Positions 8,901 to 18,116 of a stretch of 64,000 nucleotides of DNA are shown here, piece by piece. Within the stretch, counting starts at the first letter, position 1, and each line of letters starts with the position of its first letter. A model generated the notes under the pieces. It made no database searches. It saw nothing but the letters and a program-made list of their open reading frames with translations, and was not told the DNA's origin. Source of the stretch: Chitinophaga niabensis. GTDB taxonomy: Bacteria > Bacteroidota > Bacteroidia > Chitinophagales > Chitinophagaceae. The position numbers and the translations under genes are program-made. The DNA is taken from the NCBI RefSeq assembly GCF_039545795.1, contig NZ_CP154260.1:1555001-1619000 (forward strand), given 5' to 3'.

Positions 8901-11361
8901 CGAATTGGTCCACTTTTGCGATGGTAGTATCGGAGGAGCTCCAGGTAATGGCCGGGTTAGTGGGGTAGGCAGGTGTGAGCTTAAAATTCAGTTTAGTAGT
9001 ATATCCTTTCACCAGTGTGTCTGATGCGGGATTGATAATTTCCACGGACTGAACAGGGCCTGCTACAGGAGTACCAAAAAAGATACCGTTCCCGTGAGCA
9101 GAAATAAACATCCTTCCCTTGTTGTCTGCCGTAATATTCGGCGCAACGCCCGGCAGCCTGTCTAAAATGGTTTGCCAGGTGCGGCCGGTATCGTCTGAAC
9201 GGAAAGCGCCGTAGTTAATGCCATTGATAGGAATAGCCTGGCTGGTCACATACAAAGCAAGGTGTGCATTCACCGTTGTGTCGGACATAGCTGCAGCTAT
9301 CCATTTAGGCTTGAAATTTTCGCCGCCTACTTTGCTGAATGTTTTTCCTGTATCTGTTGTATGAAAAAGGCCGCTGAATTGAGGATATGATTCATTGTGA
9401 AAGGCGATCCACACATCACCGGTTTTGCCGGGTGTTACCTCAACATTGGAAGTGGTGGCATAAGCTGAACCGTTCGGGTTGCTGCCTGCATTGGCCGTGA
9501 GGCCTTCGGCAGCTGTTTTCACGAACGACTTTCCGCCATCTGAACTTACATAAAACGAACCGCGGTCCCAGATATAGAAATAGTCGCCGTTCACTTTATC
9601 TGCTGCCAGATGGTTTTGCCCGGGGTACAGGGTCCATTGCGGGCCCGCAGGTAAGATGCCGGAAGCAACGCCGGTGGACTTTTGCCAACTGGTACCCAGG
9701 TTCTCCGACCAGTACAAATTACCTGGACTGTTACCATCCATTTGCGTAAGCCAGAGTATATTCCTGCGGTTAGCGGACACGGCTACACGCCCGCGTATGC
9801 CGGGTGATTGCGGGAAGAGGGTATAGGTATCTCCGCCATTGGTGGAGTAACCTGCACGCGAATAAATCACTTCCGTAGTGGCAGGGCCATCGCAGCCAAC
9901 GCGCACAACAAACTCAGGATCGTTGTACTGGAAGGCTACGCCCGTCATGTTAAAGGCGTTGAAGATATTGGTGAACAAAGCAGTATTGGCAACATTACCC
10001 TGGTTCAGGGGCTCCGTAAGGGAGCGGTGATGCGCGCCGCCCACATCCGCAGTAACAGAGAGCAGCAGGTTCCTGCCACTGGGAGGCGCTACCAGCGGAC
10101 CTGTTACCATGATCTCTTCCAAACCTACCACGCGTATCTTCCAATTGGTAGGGGTTGCAAAGATGTTATCTGTGGAAAGTACGTCCAGCATATCATTTAA
10201 CCACACGCGGTTGGGATAAAAAGGGTCCCAGTGAAAGCCATAAGAATTATGGCCGGGAGCGTTGAATGGTACACCATCATTCTTCGAATGCGGTGCTTCC
10301 GAATTATCACGGCTGATCTGTCCCGGCGAGTAGGAGCCAGGTGCGCCGCCCTGCGTCGAAATATAATAAGGGTCCTTTTGCCAGGTGCCGCGGGTGCCTA
10401 CAATGATCTCATTTGAATTGGCGGGGTTCACCGCAACTTTAATGAAGAACCTGTCGTTTTTATTCGGATCAGGATCGGGTTCTAAGGTTACGGGAGAGAT
10501 ATTCTGCCAACTACCGTTCTTATACTTGTAAACGCCTTTTTCCTGATTCTCGGTACCGGCAGATATGTACAGCGTTCCATCTGCATGGATCGTAGCACGG
10601 ATAGGGTAAGCAGGGCTGTTGCTCATCAGCGTGAAAGAAAGGCCGCCGTCTTCTGATGCGTATACACCAGCCTGCCTGCCGATATAGATCCGTTTGGTAA
10701 CAGTCTGGCTGTTTACAGTAACAGTGCCGGAACTTTTGTCGAAAAGAATAAAAGAGCAGTAACCAGATGTGCTGATGTTGCTTACCTGCGTCCAGCTGGT
10801 ACCGGCATTTTGCGTTTTTAAGGCGCCATGCGAGTCAGTTACAACCCACACATGATTACTGTTGGCAGGGTCTACCTGTATACGATCGCCGAATGACTGT
10901 GTGCTGTTCGGGTGCACGGCGATAGGAACGTTGAGGTCCGTCCAGGTGTCACCCCTGTCAGTACTTTTCATGATGGTACCCACCGTGGCAGAGCCTTTAC
11001 CGGGTCCGGAACCGGGGCCGTTCTCTACGGTGGCGTAAAGAATATTACCGGTAGCATCGTTGGGGTCTACGGCAATGCTGCCGCAACGTTGATGGAATTC
11101 CCAGCTCCAGTAGTTGAGCGGTATTTTTTTGAATAACATTAAGTGCTCCCACTTCTGCAGGTCCTTATTCCAGCGGTAGGGCGTGCCTACATCGGTGGTG
11201 ATGAAATAAAGATCAGGTACCAAAGGGTGCGCCACAAAAGAGGGGATGGCACCGGAGCCACCTATCCGAACCTGGTTCCAGGTATAGGTTTGCGCGCGCA
11301 CTCCCTGTGAGGCCGCCAGGTAAAAAATGGCGAGTAATAGGGTGTAGCAAATCTTTTTCAT
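5923..11361 (-). CDS. GH74-type multimodular secreted glycanase with T9SS tail
   Basis: This 1812-residue secreted protein is the main enzyme of the locus. After a signal peptide (1-23), residues 24-770 form BNR/propeller repeats like GH74 endo-xyloglucanases. TTDVGTPYRW (D57) and ADVGGAHH (D439), followed by NDPEFVVRVG, match the blocks around the two GH74 catalytic aspartates. Downstream are Ig-like Big_2 domains at about 770-852, 855-935, 1114-1195, 1197-1278 and 1281-1364. Malectin-like domains lie at 938-1112 and 1532-1708, and a CBM4/9-like domain at 1366-1527. A type A T9SS sorting domain fills 1738-1812 and ends in KTMKVVKQ. It lies 54 bp after the SusD gene. A xyloglucan or related beta-glucan substrate is inferred from the GH74 likeness. 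Confidence 0.85.
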   Translation of the reverse strand: MKKICYTLLLAIFYLAASQGVRAQTYTWNQVRIGGSGAIPSFVAHPLVPDLYFITTDVGTPYRWNKDLQKWEHLMLFKKIPLNYWSWEFHQRCGSIAVDPNDATGNILYATVENGPGSGPGKGSATVGTIMKSTDRGDTWTDLNVPIAVHPNSTQSFGDRIQVDPANSNHVWVVTDSHGALKTQNAGTSWTQVSNISTSGYCSFILFDKSSGTVTVNSQTVTKRIYIGRQAGVYASEDGGLSFTLMSNSPAYPIRATIHADGTLYISAGTENQEKGVYKYKNGSWQNISPVTLEPDPDPNKNDRFFIKVAVNPANSNEIIVGTRGTWQKDPYYISTQGGAPGSYSPGQISRDNSEAPHSKNDGVPFNAPGHNSYGFHWDPFYPNRVWLNDMLDVLSTDNIFATPTNWKIRVVGLEEIMVTGPLVAPPSGRNLLLSVTADVGGAHHRSLTEPLNQGNVANTALFTNIFNAFNMTGVAFQYNDPEFVVRVGCDGPATTEVIYSRAGYSTNGGDTYTLFPQSPGIRGRVAVSANRRNILWLTQMDGNSPGNLYWSENLGTSWQKSTGVASGILPAGPQWTLYPGQNHLAADKVNGDYFYIWDRGSFYVSSDGGKSFVKTAAEGLTANAGSNPNGSAYATTSNVEVTPGKTGDVWIAFHNESYPQFSGLFHTTDTGKTFSKVGGENFKPKWIAAAMSDTTVNAHLALYVTSQAIPINGINYGAFRSDDTGRTWQTILDRLPGVAPNITADNKGRMFISAHGNGIFFGTPVAGPVQSVEIINPASDTLVKGYTTKLNFKLTPAYPTNPAITWSSSDTTIAKVDQFGKVSGINTGTATITITTTDGGKTDTQPIVVIPPTISTGITIDSVVYGTMNTPKQLSFAVLPANTTNKALTWSVADGTVASVDANGVVRGLKLDTTTLTVTAADGGFTKTVQLIVNTIVTAINAGTNATPPTPYQNTTIGQYIPEGPANTAGLWHAGYTGNSNITATVDLSQVTEPAPRKVYEYMRISRNNVTQMRYYLRNLIPNARYAVRLHFIEPSNTDKANRIFSVKTLYGDSLINFNPYAAAGNKLNTVVTRTLEAKANSSGIIEVWFYPQAGTNYSASIAALEARIIPLQGISIHSDSSNLYVSYTDTLKLTTTPVNATNRNLVYTSSNQAVATVDLNGVVTGRSAGTVTITATSVESGFTATKNYNVIYIPVTSLTLDSSSANVFVGSTIQLNATIAPAKASNKGVIWTSSDTLLAKVSSNGTITGIKQGDVIIKATSADNATIFAQANVHVANVLATSLTLTPSTAIIGALDTLLVKVSFSPANTSIKKVSWSSSDATVATVDSAGIITAIKQGTATITANTQDASGVSATLPVTVVPFDSCGGIPNYGFESDLINWLTYLKGQPNTGAVYTVSGKGHAGDKAATLGFTKEKTSMNIQGAIPVRGGSIIVFNQWVKVEKGAGIEGYPWWAGYGVGFVDSLGAATGNADYSRNIHVAAYYDNWVQIRDTVTVPDTATGLTYWVAKEGPGTVWLDDFCIEVLKTNKNAIYGINAGTTTTPAGPYANTTFAQYVPEGPTGTDKLWHAGYTWVQKVNGPVDLSYVTDPAPPQVYEYMRVFKSNVTQMRYYLRGLTPNTVYKIRLHFVEPEDAAKTKRIFSIKATNGLDSLIDFNVYQAAGNRLNTAVIRSIRATANSSGMIQVFFYPKTGLYDPYSGSIAAIEVRDLMTTDTLESLQNTIAATSNKPNVSLNFTTEVFPNPSSNGFNVRMTSSLKTEAMLNIVDNAGSIIYSRRINAGTYYQVGQDLKPGLYYINVSQGVQSKTMKVVKQ

Positions 11362-11415
11362 GTGGAATTATTTAGGATTATGTTGAACTATCCCTGATAC
11401 ATGTTGTGTCTTAGA

Positions 11416-13020
11416 TCAATTCCAGCCATTTTTGACGGCTTTGGCTACGTTAGGATTATAGTTTTTTTCTGCATCAGGAATGGGGAAGAGAAGATGTTTA
11501 TCCTGGAAGGGTTGTGTACCCGTTCCCGGTTCTGCGGCTTTTTCTGCGTTGATCGTTTGTTTGATAATACCCCAGCGCAACAGGTCGAAATAGCGGACTT
11601 GTTCGCCGCATAATTCCAGCTGCCTTTCGCGCATCAGTATATTCATCGCATTTGTCTGATCGCCCAGGCTGGTATATAAAAATGCCTTGGAGCGGGAGCG
11701 AACGCTGTCTATCAGTGCCAGCGGAGCATTACCTGTATTGCCTTGCTGGATCTGTGCTTCGGCGAGCATCAGCATCACATCTGCGAGGCGGATCACCTGC
11801 CCGTTGATCGGACTTTTAGGATCACCGTATTTTTCCACCAGGTGATAATACTCATATTTCTTCCAGCGATAATCTCCCTGTGGATCAGCGGCATCAAATG
11901 GATAGGGCTTTTGTCCGCTGGGGCATTGCTGGCAGAAAACTGTTTCACCACCGGAAGCGGCAGTACCGTAGAAGGTGGATTTAGCGCGCGGATCAGTATA
12001 CGGCAGGCCGGTTACAGGATTGGTATAAGTGAATGCTTTAACAGCGGCGTTACTGATGTATACATTCTTCCAGTTATCATTAAAGCCATACTCCATGGCA
12101 CGTCCGCTATGTGTTTGTTTACCTACCTGTTCTGCTCCGTTGCCAAACATATAATAAGGAGAACCAATGGCCCAGTCCGTCCACTGCTGGTTCATGATCT
12201 GGAAGATATTTTCAGGTGTGTTCTGATTGGTGGTACTGAAAACATTATCGTAAGAAGGATCGAGTTTGTAGGTGAAGGGTGCACCCATCAGTTTTTCGAG
12301 TTCCGTTTGTGCAGAAGCCCATTTTTTCTGGTACAGGTACACCTTGCCGAGCAGCGCCGTCACGGCGCCTTTGGTGGCTCTGCCCAATTCTGCGGCCGGA
12401 TATGCAGTAGGTAATTCCGCTGTAGCCTGTGCTTCTGTGAGATCTTTTTCTATTTGCTTCCACACATCCGCAGCAGGGCTGCGAGGCAGGTAGTTGTTAT
12501 TAAGTGTGGTTTGATAATCGATGTACAAGGGCACATCTCCCCATAATACTACCAGGTGAAAGTAAGCATAGGCACGCAGGAACTTTACTTCCGCGAGGTA
12601 CTGGTTCAGTTTGGCGCGATCCACAGTGGCCGTGGGATTCCAGGCGGCAGCCCGGTCTATTACCAGGTTGGTCCTGAAGATCATCCGGTACAGAGAGCCC
12701 CATAAGGAGCTAAGATTGGCGTTGTTAGTGCCAAAACTATAATCGCCCAGTTCCTGCTCTGCACCCAGCAAAAAGCTGGCACGTTTGGCATCATGCCCCA
12801 TCAGATCAAAAATATAGTAGTACTCCCTGGCCCATAGTCCCGGATGAAGCAGTGTAGCGTAACTGGCTACAGTGGCCTGGTTCATCGCGGTGATATTGTT
12901 AAAGTAAGTTTCGTATGCATAGGCGCTCTGATCTACCAGTTCCAGGCGGGATTTTTTGCATCCGTTCGTGATGGTCACCAGTGCGGCTATCATCAGCAAT
13001 TGATATATATACTTCTTCAT
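11416..13020 (-). CDS. SusD/RagB-family glycan-binding lipoprotein
   Basis: The 534-residue protein has a lipoprotein signal with Cys21 (TNGCKK) and the usual SusD features: an N-terminal SusD-like region with TPR-type helices (RAYAYFHLVVLWGDVPL near residue 150), and the C-terminal RagB/SusD domain ending in LLFPIP and a final NGW. It should form the lid on the SusC channel and capture the oligosaccharide at the cell surface. It starts 17 bp after the SusC stop, so it is in the same transcript, and it precedes the GH74-type enzyme. Confidence 0.95.
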   Translation of the reverse strand: MKKYIYQLLMIAALVTITNGCKKSRLELVDQSAYAYETYFNNITAMNQATVASYATLLHPGLWAREYYYIFDLMGHDAKRASFLLGAEQELGDYSFGTNNANLSSLWGSLYRMIFRTNLVIDRAAAWNPTATVDRAKLNQYLAEVKFLRAYAYFHLVVLWGDVPLYIDYQTTLNNNYLPRSPAADVWKQIEKDLTEAQATAELPTAYPAAELGRATKGAVTALLGKVYLYQKKWASAQTELEKLMGAPFTYKLDPSYDNVFSTTNQNTPENIFQIMNQQWTDWAIGSPYYMFGNGAEQVGKQTHSGRAMEYGFNDNWKNVYISNAAVKAFTYTNPVTGLPYTDPRAKSTFYGTAASGGETVFCQQCPSGQKPYPFDAADPQGDYRWKKYEYYHLVEKYGDPKSPINGQVIRLADVMLMLAEAQIQQGNTGNAPLALIDSVRSRSKAFLYTSLGDQTNAMNILMRERQLELCGEQVRYFDLLRWGIIKQTINAEKAAEPGTGTQPFQDKHLLFPIPDAEKNYNPNVAKAVKNGWN

Positions 13021-13037
13021 AAAATCGTTTTTAACAA

Positions 13038-16000
13038 TTAAAACCCTAATTGAATACCTGCCAGCAATGTTCTTGGCTGCGGCACCTGGCCCTGGTCAAT
13101 ACCACGCGCAAAAATGTAATCGCCTACCACTTCCGGATCGTACCCGGTATAATTAGTAAGAGTGATTAAGTTTTGTGCTGCCACGTAAATACGGAGTGAT
13201 TTAACGGTGCCTTTGGTGATATTGCTTAGCATCTGCCCGGAAGCGTTGTAACCAATGGTAATGTTCCTCAAACGCAGGTAGCTGCCATCTTCCAGCCACC
13301 AATCTGAGGGGCGGAGGTTGCCATTGCCGGTGGCATTCTGGCCCAGCCTTGGCAAAGCCGCTACATCACCGGGTTTGCGCCACCTGTTAAGAAGGTCCGT
13401 AGAGGCATTATGCCCGGTGGCCATTGTGCTGGTATTTAATTTTAAGCCATTGAGGAGTTTCAATCCACTGATACCGGATAACACCAGGTTGAGGTCAAAG
13501 TTTTTATACGTTACGCCGGCGTTGATGCCATAGATATATTTTGGAATAGCATTGCCTAATACTTCCTGGTCTTTTGCAGTAACCACACCATCACCGTCTA
13601 TGTCTTTATAAATAAAATCTCCCGGTAATAATCCATCCTGGTATTTAGCATTGGGCCTGCCTGTTTTCTTTGCGGCTGCCTCATCAAGCGCAGCCACTTC
13701 TGCTGCATCTTTCGCCACATGATCCATGCGATAGCCATAAAAGGAGCCAATAGCATAGCCTGCAGCAGTATAAGTGGTAGCCGGTACAGGTGTGAAGGCG
13801 CCTGCCTGTATCGGTGCGGAAAACTGGTCTCCTAAAGACAATACTTCGTTGTGGTTAATGGACCCGTTCACACTTACGTTGAAGCTGAGATTATTGTTGA
13901 TCTTATCCTTATAACCGATAGTGAGTTCAAAGCCTTTGTTTTGTGCATCTGCGGCATTGACTGTTTTTCTTGGTTGCGCGCCGGTTGGGCTCACACCAAT
14001 ACTGGCTGGCAGCATGGTGGTGACCAGCAGGCCCATACTTTTCCTGTTATACCAATCGGCTTCTACAGTGAGGCGGTTGTTTAGAAATGCCAGGTCGATA
14101 CCTATATCCGTCTGCGTGGTTTTCTCCCATTTTAAATCAGGATTGCTTACCGTAGTGATCGTAGTGCCGGATACAAATGTTTCCGTGCTGCCAAAGGAAT
14201 ATACCAGCGCGCCTGTGGGTGTACCCTGGTATGTTCTCGCGGTATTCAGGAAGTTGGGAATATTATTATTGCCAGTTTGTCCCCAGCTGACACTCAGCTT
14301 TCCATCGCTGAGCACAGGCAGTGCTTTTTTGATAAAATCTTCTTCTGAAAAGCGCCAAGACAAACCTCCTGCGGCGAAATTACCGAAGCGGTTATTAGCA
14401 CCGAAGTTGGAAGCGCCATCTCTGCGATAGCTGGTGGTCAGTATATATTTATCATCAAAAGTATAATTGAGCCGGCCATAATAAGAGATCAGAGAGGGGC
14501 GGGCGTAGTTGGAATAACCGCTGGTAACAGCCTGGGAAGAAGCTACGGTAATATTGGTAATATTATCGTTCGGCTGGCCGGTACCCCTGATGCCGGAACT
14601 GTTGGTTTGCCCCGGATCAATATAACTTTGCCCGGCAATTAAAGAGAACTGGTGGTTACCCAATACCTTGTCGTACGACAAATAGTTTTCCAGCATGTAA
14701 TACGAGTTCTCCGTGAAAGCGAGCGTGGATTGGCGGGCCTGGTTCAGGAAATTGGAGGACTGGTATTGTTTCTGGTAACTGTTGCTCCGGCTGGAATTCA
14801 CTTCTGCGGCAAACTGCGAACGGAATTTCAATCCATCTATGATGCGCACTTCAGCAGACAGCTGCGGGAAAAAAGCCAGCGATTTAGAAGTTTGACTTCT
14901 CATGGCAATATCCTGCAGGGGATTGCTGGCGTTGCTATAGTCATCGATGTTAGCGAGGATAGAATATCCTCCCTGTATAGAGGGGTCCAGTACGGGTTTA
15001 TATGGTGCGTACTGAATAGCATTGATGATACTGGCATAGTTGCCATTGCCCACATACTGCCTGAATATAAGGTTTTGCGTAAACCGGAAGCGCCCCAGTG
15101 TTTCTTCCAGGCCTACACGCGCCTGGAACCTTTTGTTGGTGGCATCGGTTAAGATCGCCTGTTGATTGATGTAAGTGGCAGATATGGAGTAATTCACTTT
15201 TTCTCCGCCACCGCTGATGTTCAGATCGTTTTCGGATACAAGGGCATTGCGGAAAATAGCATCCTGCCAGTCGGTACTATCCTGTAATACCGCCGTGGTA
15301 TTAAACTTTGCCGGTAGTACTGCATTTTTGGTGGCTGCCAGGTCTTTCAATGCATCCACATACTGTGTTGCATTCAGCAGGTCCAGTTTCTTCCATGCTT
15401 TTGCAACGCCCCATTGTGAGGTAAAGCTGATGCGGGGCGGGCCGGCCTTTCCTTTTTTGGTGGTGATGATCACCACACCGTTGGCGGCAGCGGAGCCATA
15501 GATAGCGGTGGAAGATGCATCTTTGAGAACAGTTATGCTTTCTATATCCTGGGCATTGATGGTATTAAAAAGATTTTTAGTGCCCTGGATACCATCTATC
15601 ACATACAGCGGATTGATGTCTGTAAAACTACCGGTACCGCGGATAATGATCTGCGCATCGGCGCCCGCAGCACCATTGTTTTGCAACACCTGTACACCGG
15701 CGGCTTTACCAATGAGTAATTGTGAAGGATTGGTGGCATTTACTGCACCCACTTCCTTCAGCGTTATCACGTTGAATGCACCAACCACATCTTTTTTCCG
15801 GGCAGTACCATAACCGATCACCACAATGTCGTTCAGGGCGGATACCGTTTTAACCAGCCGTACAGAGTAGGTTAATGTGGCACCAGGTTTAAGTTGAACG
15901 TTGCTGAACTGTTGTGTTTCAAACCCCATGTAAGAAACGCTGAGTAAGTATTTACCCTCCTGTGGCAGGCCGGAGAAACGAAATACGCCGTTGCTGTCTG

Positions 16001-16196
16001 TAATAACGCCGGCAGTATATTTTGTTTTTTCATTCAGCGCCACAACGGAGGCATTGGGAAGGAGTTCTCCCTGATCAGTACGTACGGTGCCGGTTACCTG
16101 CATGCGGACCTGTGACTGTGCTAACGTGGAAGCGCCTGATATCAGGATGCATAGCAGCAGGAGCAGGCGCCAGTTTGGTTGATAGTACATTCTCAT
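13038..16196 (-). CDS. SusC/RagA-family TonB-linked outer-membrane transporter
   Basis: This 1052-residue protein imports oligosaccharides across the outer membrane with the neighbouring SusD. It has a signal peptide (to about residue 27) and a CarboxypepD_reg-like domain (about 30-115: VTGTV, NASVV, YMGFETQ). A TonB-box/plug entrance follows (DIVVIGYGTARKKD near 122), with the SusC plug block SSTAIYGSAAANGV. The beta-barrel ends in the aromatic C-terminus LGF. It is the first gene downstream of the FecR anti-sigma gene. The N-terminus lacks an obvious STN domain, yet the ECF/FecR pair next to it suggests signalling control. Confidence 0.95.
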   Translation of the reverse strand: MRMYYQPNWRLLLLLCILISGASTLAQSQVRMQVTGTVRTDQGELLPNASVVALNEKTKYTAGVITDSNGVFRFSGLPQEGKYLLSVSYMGFETQQFSNVQLKPGATLTYSVRLVKTVSALNDIVVIGYGTARKKDVVGAFNVITLKEVGAVNATNPSQLLIGKAAGVQVLQNNGAAGADAQIIIRGTGSFTDINPLYVIDGIQGTKNLFNTINAQDIESITVLKDASSTAIYGSAAANGVVIITTKKGKAGPPRISFTSQWGVAKAWKKLDLLNATQYVDALKDLAATKNAVLPAKFNTTAVLQDSTDWQDAIFRNALVSENDLNISGGGEKVNYSISATYINQQAILTDATNKRFQARVGLEETLGRFRFTQNLIFRQYVGNGNYASIINAIQYAPYKPVLDPSIQGGYSILANIDDYSNASNPLQDIAMRSQTSKSLAFFPQLSAEVRIIDGLKFRSQFAAEVNSSRSNSYQKQYQSSNFLNQARQSTLAFTENSYYMLENYLSYDKVLGNHQFSLIAGQSYIDPGQTNSSGIRGTGQPNDNITNITVASSQAVTSGYSNYARPSLISYYGRLNYTFDDKYILTTSYRRDGASNFGANNRFGNFAAGGLSWRFSEEDFIKKALPVLSDGKLSVSWGQTGNNNIPNFLNTARTYQGTPTGALVYSFGSTETFVSGTTITTVSNPDLKWEKTTQTDIGIDLAFLNNRLTVEADWYNRKSMGLLVTTMLPASIGVSPTGAQPRKTVNAADAQNKGFELTIGYKDKINNNLSFNVSVNGSINHNEVLSLGDQFSAPIQAGAFTPVPATTYTAAGYAIGSFYGYRMDHVAKDAAEVAALDEAAAKKTGRPNAKYQDGLLPGDFIYKDIDGDGVVTAKDQEVLGNAIPKYIYGINAGVTYKNFDLNLVLSGISGLKLLNGLKLNTSTMATGHNASTDLLNRWRKPGDVAALPRLGQNATGNGNLRPSDWWLEDGSYLRLRNITIGYNASGQMLSNITKGTVKSLRIYVAAQNLITLTNYTGYDPEVVGDYIFARGIDQGQVPQPRTLLAGIQLGF

Positions 16197-16228
16197 AACT
16201 TGAAACGTGTTTTTTTAATACGGGGCAT

Positions 16229-16260
16229 AAAAAGTCCCGGGCGCATTTTGCGCCTTTTTA
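16229..16260 (-). terminator. hairpin between the FecR gene and the SusC gene
   Basis: The stem GGCGCA (16240-16245) pairs with TGCGCC (16249-16254) around a TTT loop; the outer AAAAAG and CTTTTT also pair. Read on the - strand it follows the FecR stop by about 25 bp and has a T run. It would separate the regulator transcript from the SusC operon. Confidence 0.65.
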
Positions 16261-16284
16261 GGAATAGAGCGATATAGTCTTGAA

Positions 16285-17331
16285 TTATTTCTTCTTAATT
16301 ATAAATCCGCTGTCGTTCCGGATAAGCTTCAGATTATTGGGAAGTGTTAAGTCGGTCAGGATCTTCTCCAATGAATCTGTCTTTTCAAATTTGCCATCAA
16401 AATAAATCTCGGTCACGTCTGATGGATAATAATAGATGGCTACGCCGTAATAGTTACTCAGCTGATCGAGTACCTGTGCCATTGGTTGATTGTTAAACTT
16501 ATACCAGTCCGGCTTTGCATGACTGCTCTCGTTCCCTGCTTTTACCAGCATATCCGTGCCCGTAGTATTGAAGCTGGCCACGATGGCTTTCCCTGTTTTG
16601 CGGTAATAACGAAGTTCCCTGCCGGGTGTGAGCACTACATCACGGAGGAGTTTTTTCATATCGGTGGCGTTCTGTACCAATACTTTACCCGTGTTCAGCC
16701 GTACGGTGATCATATCATCCCCGGGAATGGCTTTCACATGGAAGAAGGTGCCCAGAACGGTGGTGGATAATTCACTGCTATAAACAGTGAAGGGATGTAA
16801 TTGATCCGCAGCTACTGTAAAATCTGCTTCTCCTGTGAGGTATACCTTCCTGTTTTCTCTGAACTGTTTATTATATACAATGCCGGCTGCCGGTTGCAGC
16901 TGCACTACAGAACCATCTGGTAAGGCAACCACCATGGCTCTGGTGCCGGTGTTTTCTTTCCGTTCCTGTTGCTCTGCCGGGATAGTGATCACGGTTGTGC
17001 CGGCATCTGTGATGGCTTTTTTATCGTTGCGGTCAACCAGCAACATGGTTCCTCCTATCAGCACGCCGGTTGTTACCGCGGCAATGGCCAGCCGTTTAGC
17101 CCATTTGGTGCGGGTATTGGCAAATACTGTTTGCCGGTGAATATTTCTCAGCCATTGCCGGGAAACAGTTTCCGGGAAATCGTCCTGCTCCTGTAATTGC
17201 AAAAACTCTTCTTCCGGCAAATATTTCTCCAGCACCTCCGGATGTTCCTGCAGGTACTCAGCTACCTCGCGGGCTTCTTCCCGGGTGCATTGATCATTAA
17301 AGAACCGTGTCAGTAATTCATCGTTTATCAT
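16285..17331 (-). CDS. FecR-family anti-sigma factor (FecR plus DUF4974)
   Basis: The protein (348 residues from the preferred ATG at 17331; an in-frame upstream ATG at 17391 adds 20 residues without family features) starts with a helical cytoplasmic anti-sigma region. One transmembrane segment follows (AIAAVTTGVLIGGTMLLV, about residue 92). The periplasmic part has a FecR domain (TGEADFTVA, TVLGTFFHVKA) and a C-terminal DUF4974/STN-like domain (LDQLSNYYGVAIYY, FDGKFEKTDSLEKIL). It should hold the sigma factor encoded just upstream and release it when the SusC transporter signals substrate. The gap to the sigma gene is 70 bp. Confidence 0.93.
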   Translation of the reverse strand: MINDELLTRFFNDQCTREEAREVAEYLQEHPEVLEKYLPEEEFLQLQEQDDFPETVSRQWLRNIHRQTVFANTRTKWAKRLAIAAVTTGVLIGGTMLLVDRNDKKAITDAGTTVITIPAEQQERKENTGTRAMVVALPDGSVVQLQPAAGIVYNKQFRENRKVYLTGEADFTVAADQLHPFTVYSSELSTTVLGTFFHVKAIPGDDMITVRLNTGKVLVQNATDMKKLLRDVVLTPGRELRYYRKTGKAIVASFNTTGTDMLVKAGNESSHAKPDWYKFNNQPMAQVLDQLSNYYGVAIYYYPSDVTEIYFDGKFEKTDSLEKILTDLTLPNNLKLIRNDSGFIIKKK

Positions 17332-17401
17332 GTTATACGGCTGATAGATAAGTAATACGTTTGTGAAAGGCGGACTACTTAGTCCGGGCAAAAAAATATT
17401 T

Positions 17402-17956
17402 TCAGCAAGGGAAAAGCCAGGCCAGGAGGGGGAGGAGCAGGCCGAAATAATGTTTTATCTGCTTGATGGCCTGGAAAATATGCGCTTCTACTGTTCTGGA
17501 CGATAGGGAAAGTTCCTGCGCGATCTGTTGGTGGCTCATGCCTTTGAAGCGGCTCATTTCAAAAACCTTGCGGCGCATGGGGGGCATTTCTTCCAGGGCA
17601 TGGGCCAGTTTGTGCTGCAATTCCTTTTCTGCCAGTTTACCCCAGAGTTCATCCTGTGGCAGGCGGTATCCCTCCATAACGTGGATCACCTTTTCTTTAT
17701 AAACGGTTTCTTTACGGAGAAGATCTATCAGGGTGGTACGGGCAATCCGGAACAGCTGCAGGTGTACTTCCATATCATCCGCCAGGCTTTCCCGGTAGTT
17801 CCAGAATTTGATGAAGGTAAGCTGCACCACCTCCTCAGCAATGAAAGAAGACTTTGTTTTCTGAAGAATAAAAGAGTAGATCCTTTTGTGCCAGGAATAA
17901 TATATTTCATTAAATACCAAAAGGTTACCCTGTTTCAAAGCAGCTATAGTATTCAC
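17402..17956 (-). CDS. ECF RNA polymerase sigma factor
   Basis: The 184-residue protein has region 2 near residues 13-75 (FNEIYYSWHKRIYSFI, AEEVVQLTFIKFWNYR) and region 4 near 120-170 (LPPMRRKVFEMSRF-like turn, MSHQQIAQELSLSSRTVEAHI). There is no ECF-linked C-terminal domain apart from a short hydrophobic tail. Bacteroidota ECF factors of this type are paired with FecR and switch on a neighbouring SusC/SusD locus. Here the FecR gene follows directly and the target is probably the promoter in front of the SusC gene. No close TAnnTTTG box was found upstream. Confidence 0.95.
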   Translation of the reverse strand: MNTIAALKQGNLLVFNEIYYSWHKRIYSFILQKTKSSFIAEEVVQLTFIKFWNYRESLADDMEVHLQLFRIARTTLIDLLRKETVYKEKVIHVMEGYRLPQDELWGKLAEKELQHKLAHALEEMPPMRRKVFEMSRFKGMSHQQIAQELSLSSRTVEAHIFQAIKQIKHYFGLLLPLLAWLFPC

Positions 17957-18017
17957 AACGTGCGTGGCTTTTACTACAGCAATTTATATAAATAAATGCA
18001 GGATTTTCCGGAAATAA

Positions 18018-18049
18018 AAAGAGCGCTGCCATTTACGGCAACGCTCTTT
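18018..18049 (-). terminator. terminator of the adhesin operon
   Basis: The arms AAAGAGCGCTGCC (18018-18030) and GGCAACGCTCTTT (18037-18049) pair with one mismatch. On the - strand it is followed by a TTTTTATTT run. A second hairpin nearer the stop (18078-18110, GGTCCGGGCTGTT with AACAACCCGGGCC, two G-U pairs) has its T run on the + side only. The stretch 17957-18117 otherwise holds only the leader of the sigma-factor gene. Confidence 0.8.
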
Positions 18050-18116
18050 CATACACAGTGTACAAATATGGCCAATCCGGTCCGGGCTGTTTCAAACAAC
18101 CCGGGCCTTTCTTCAG

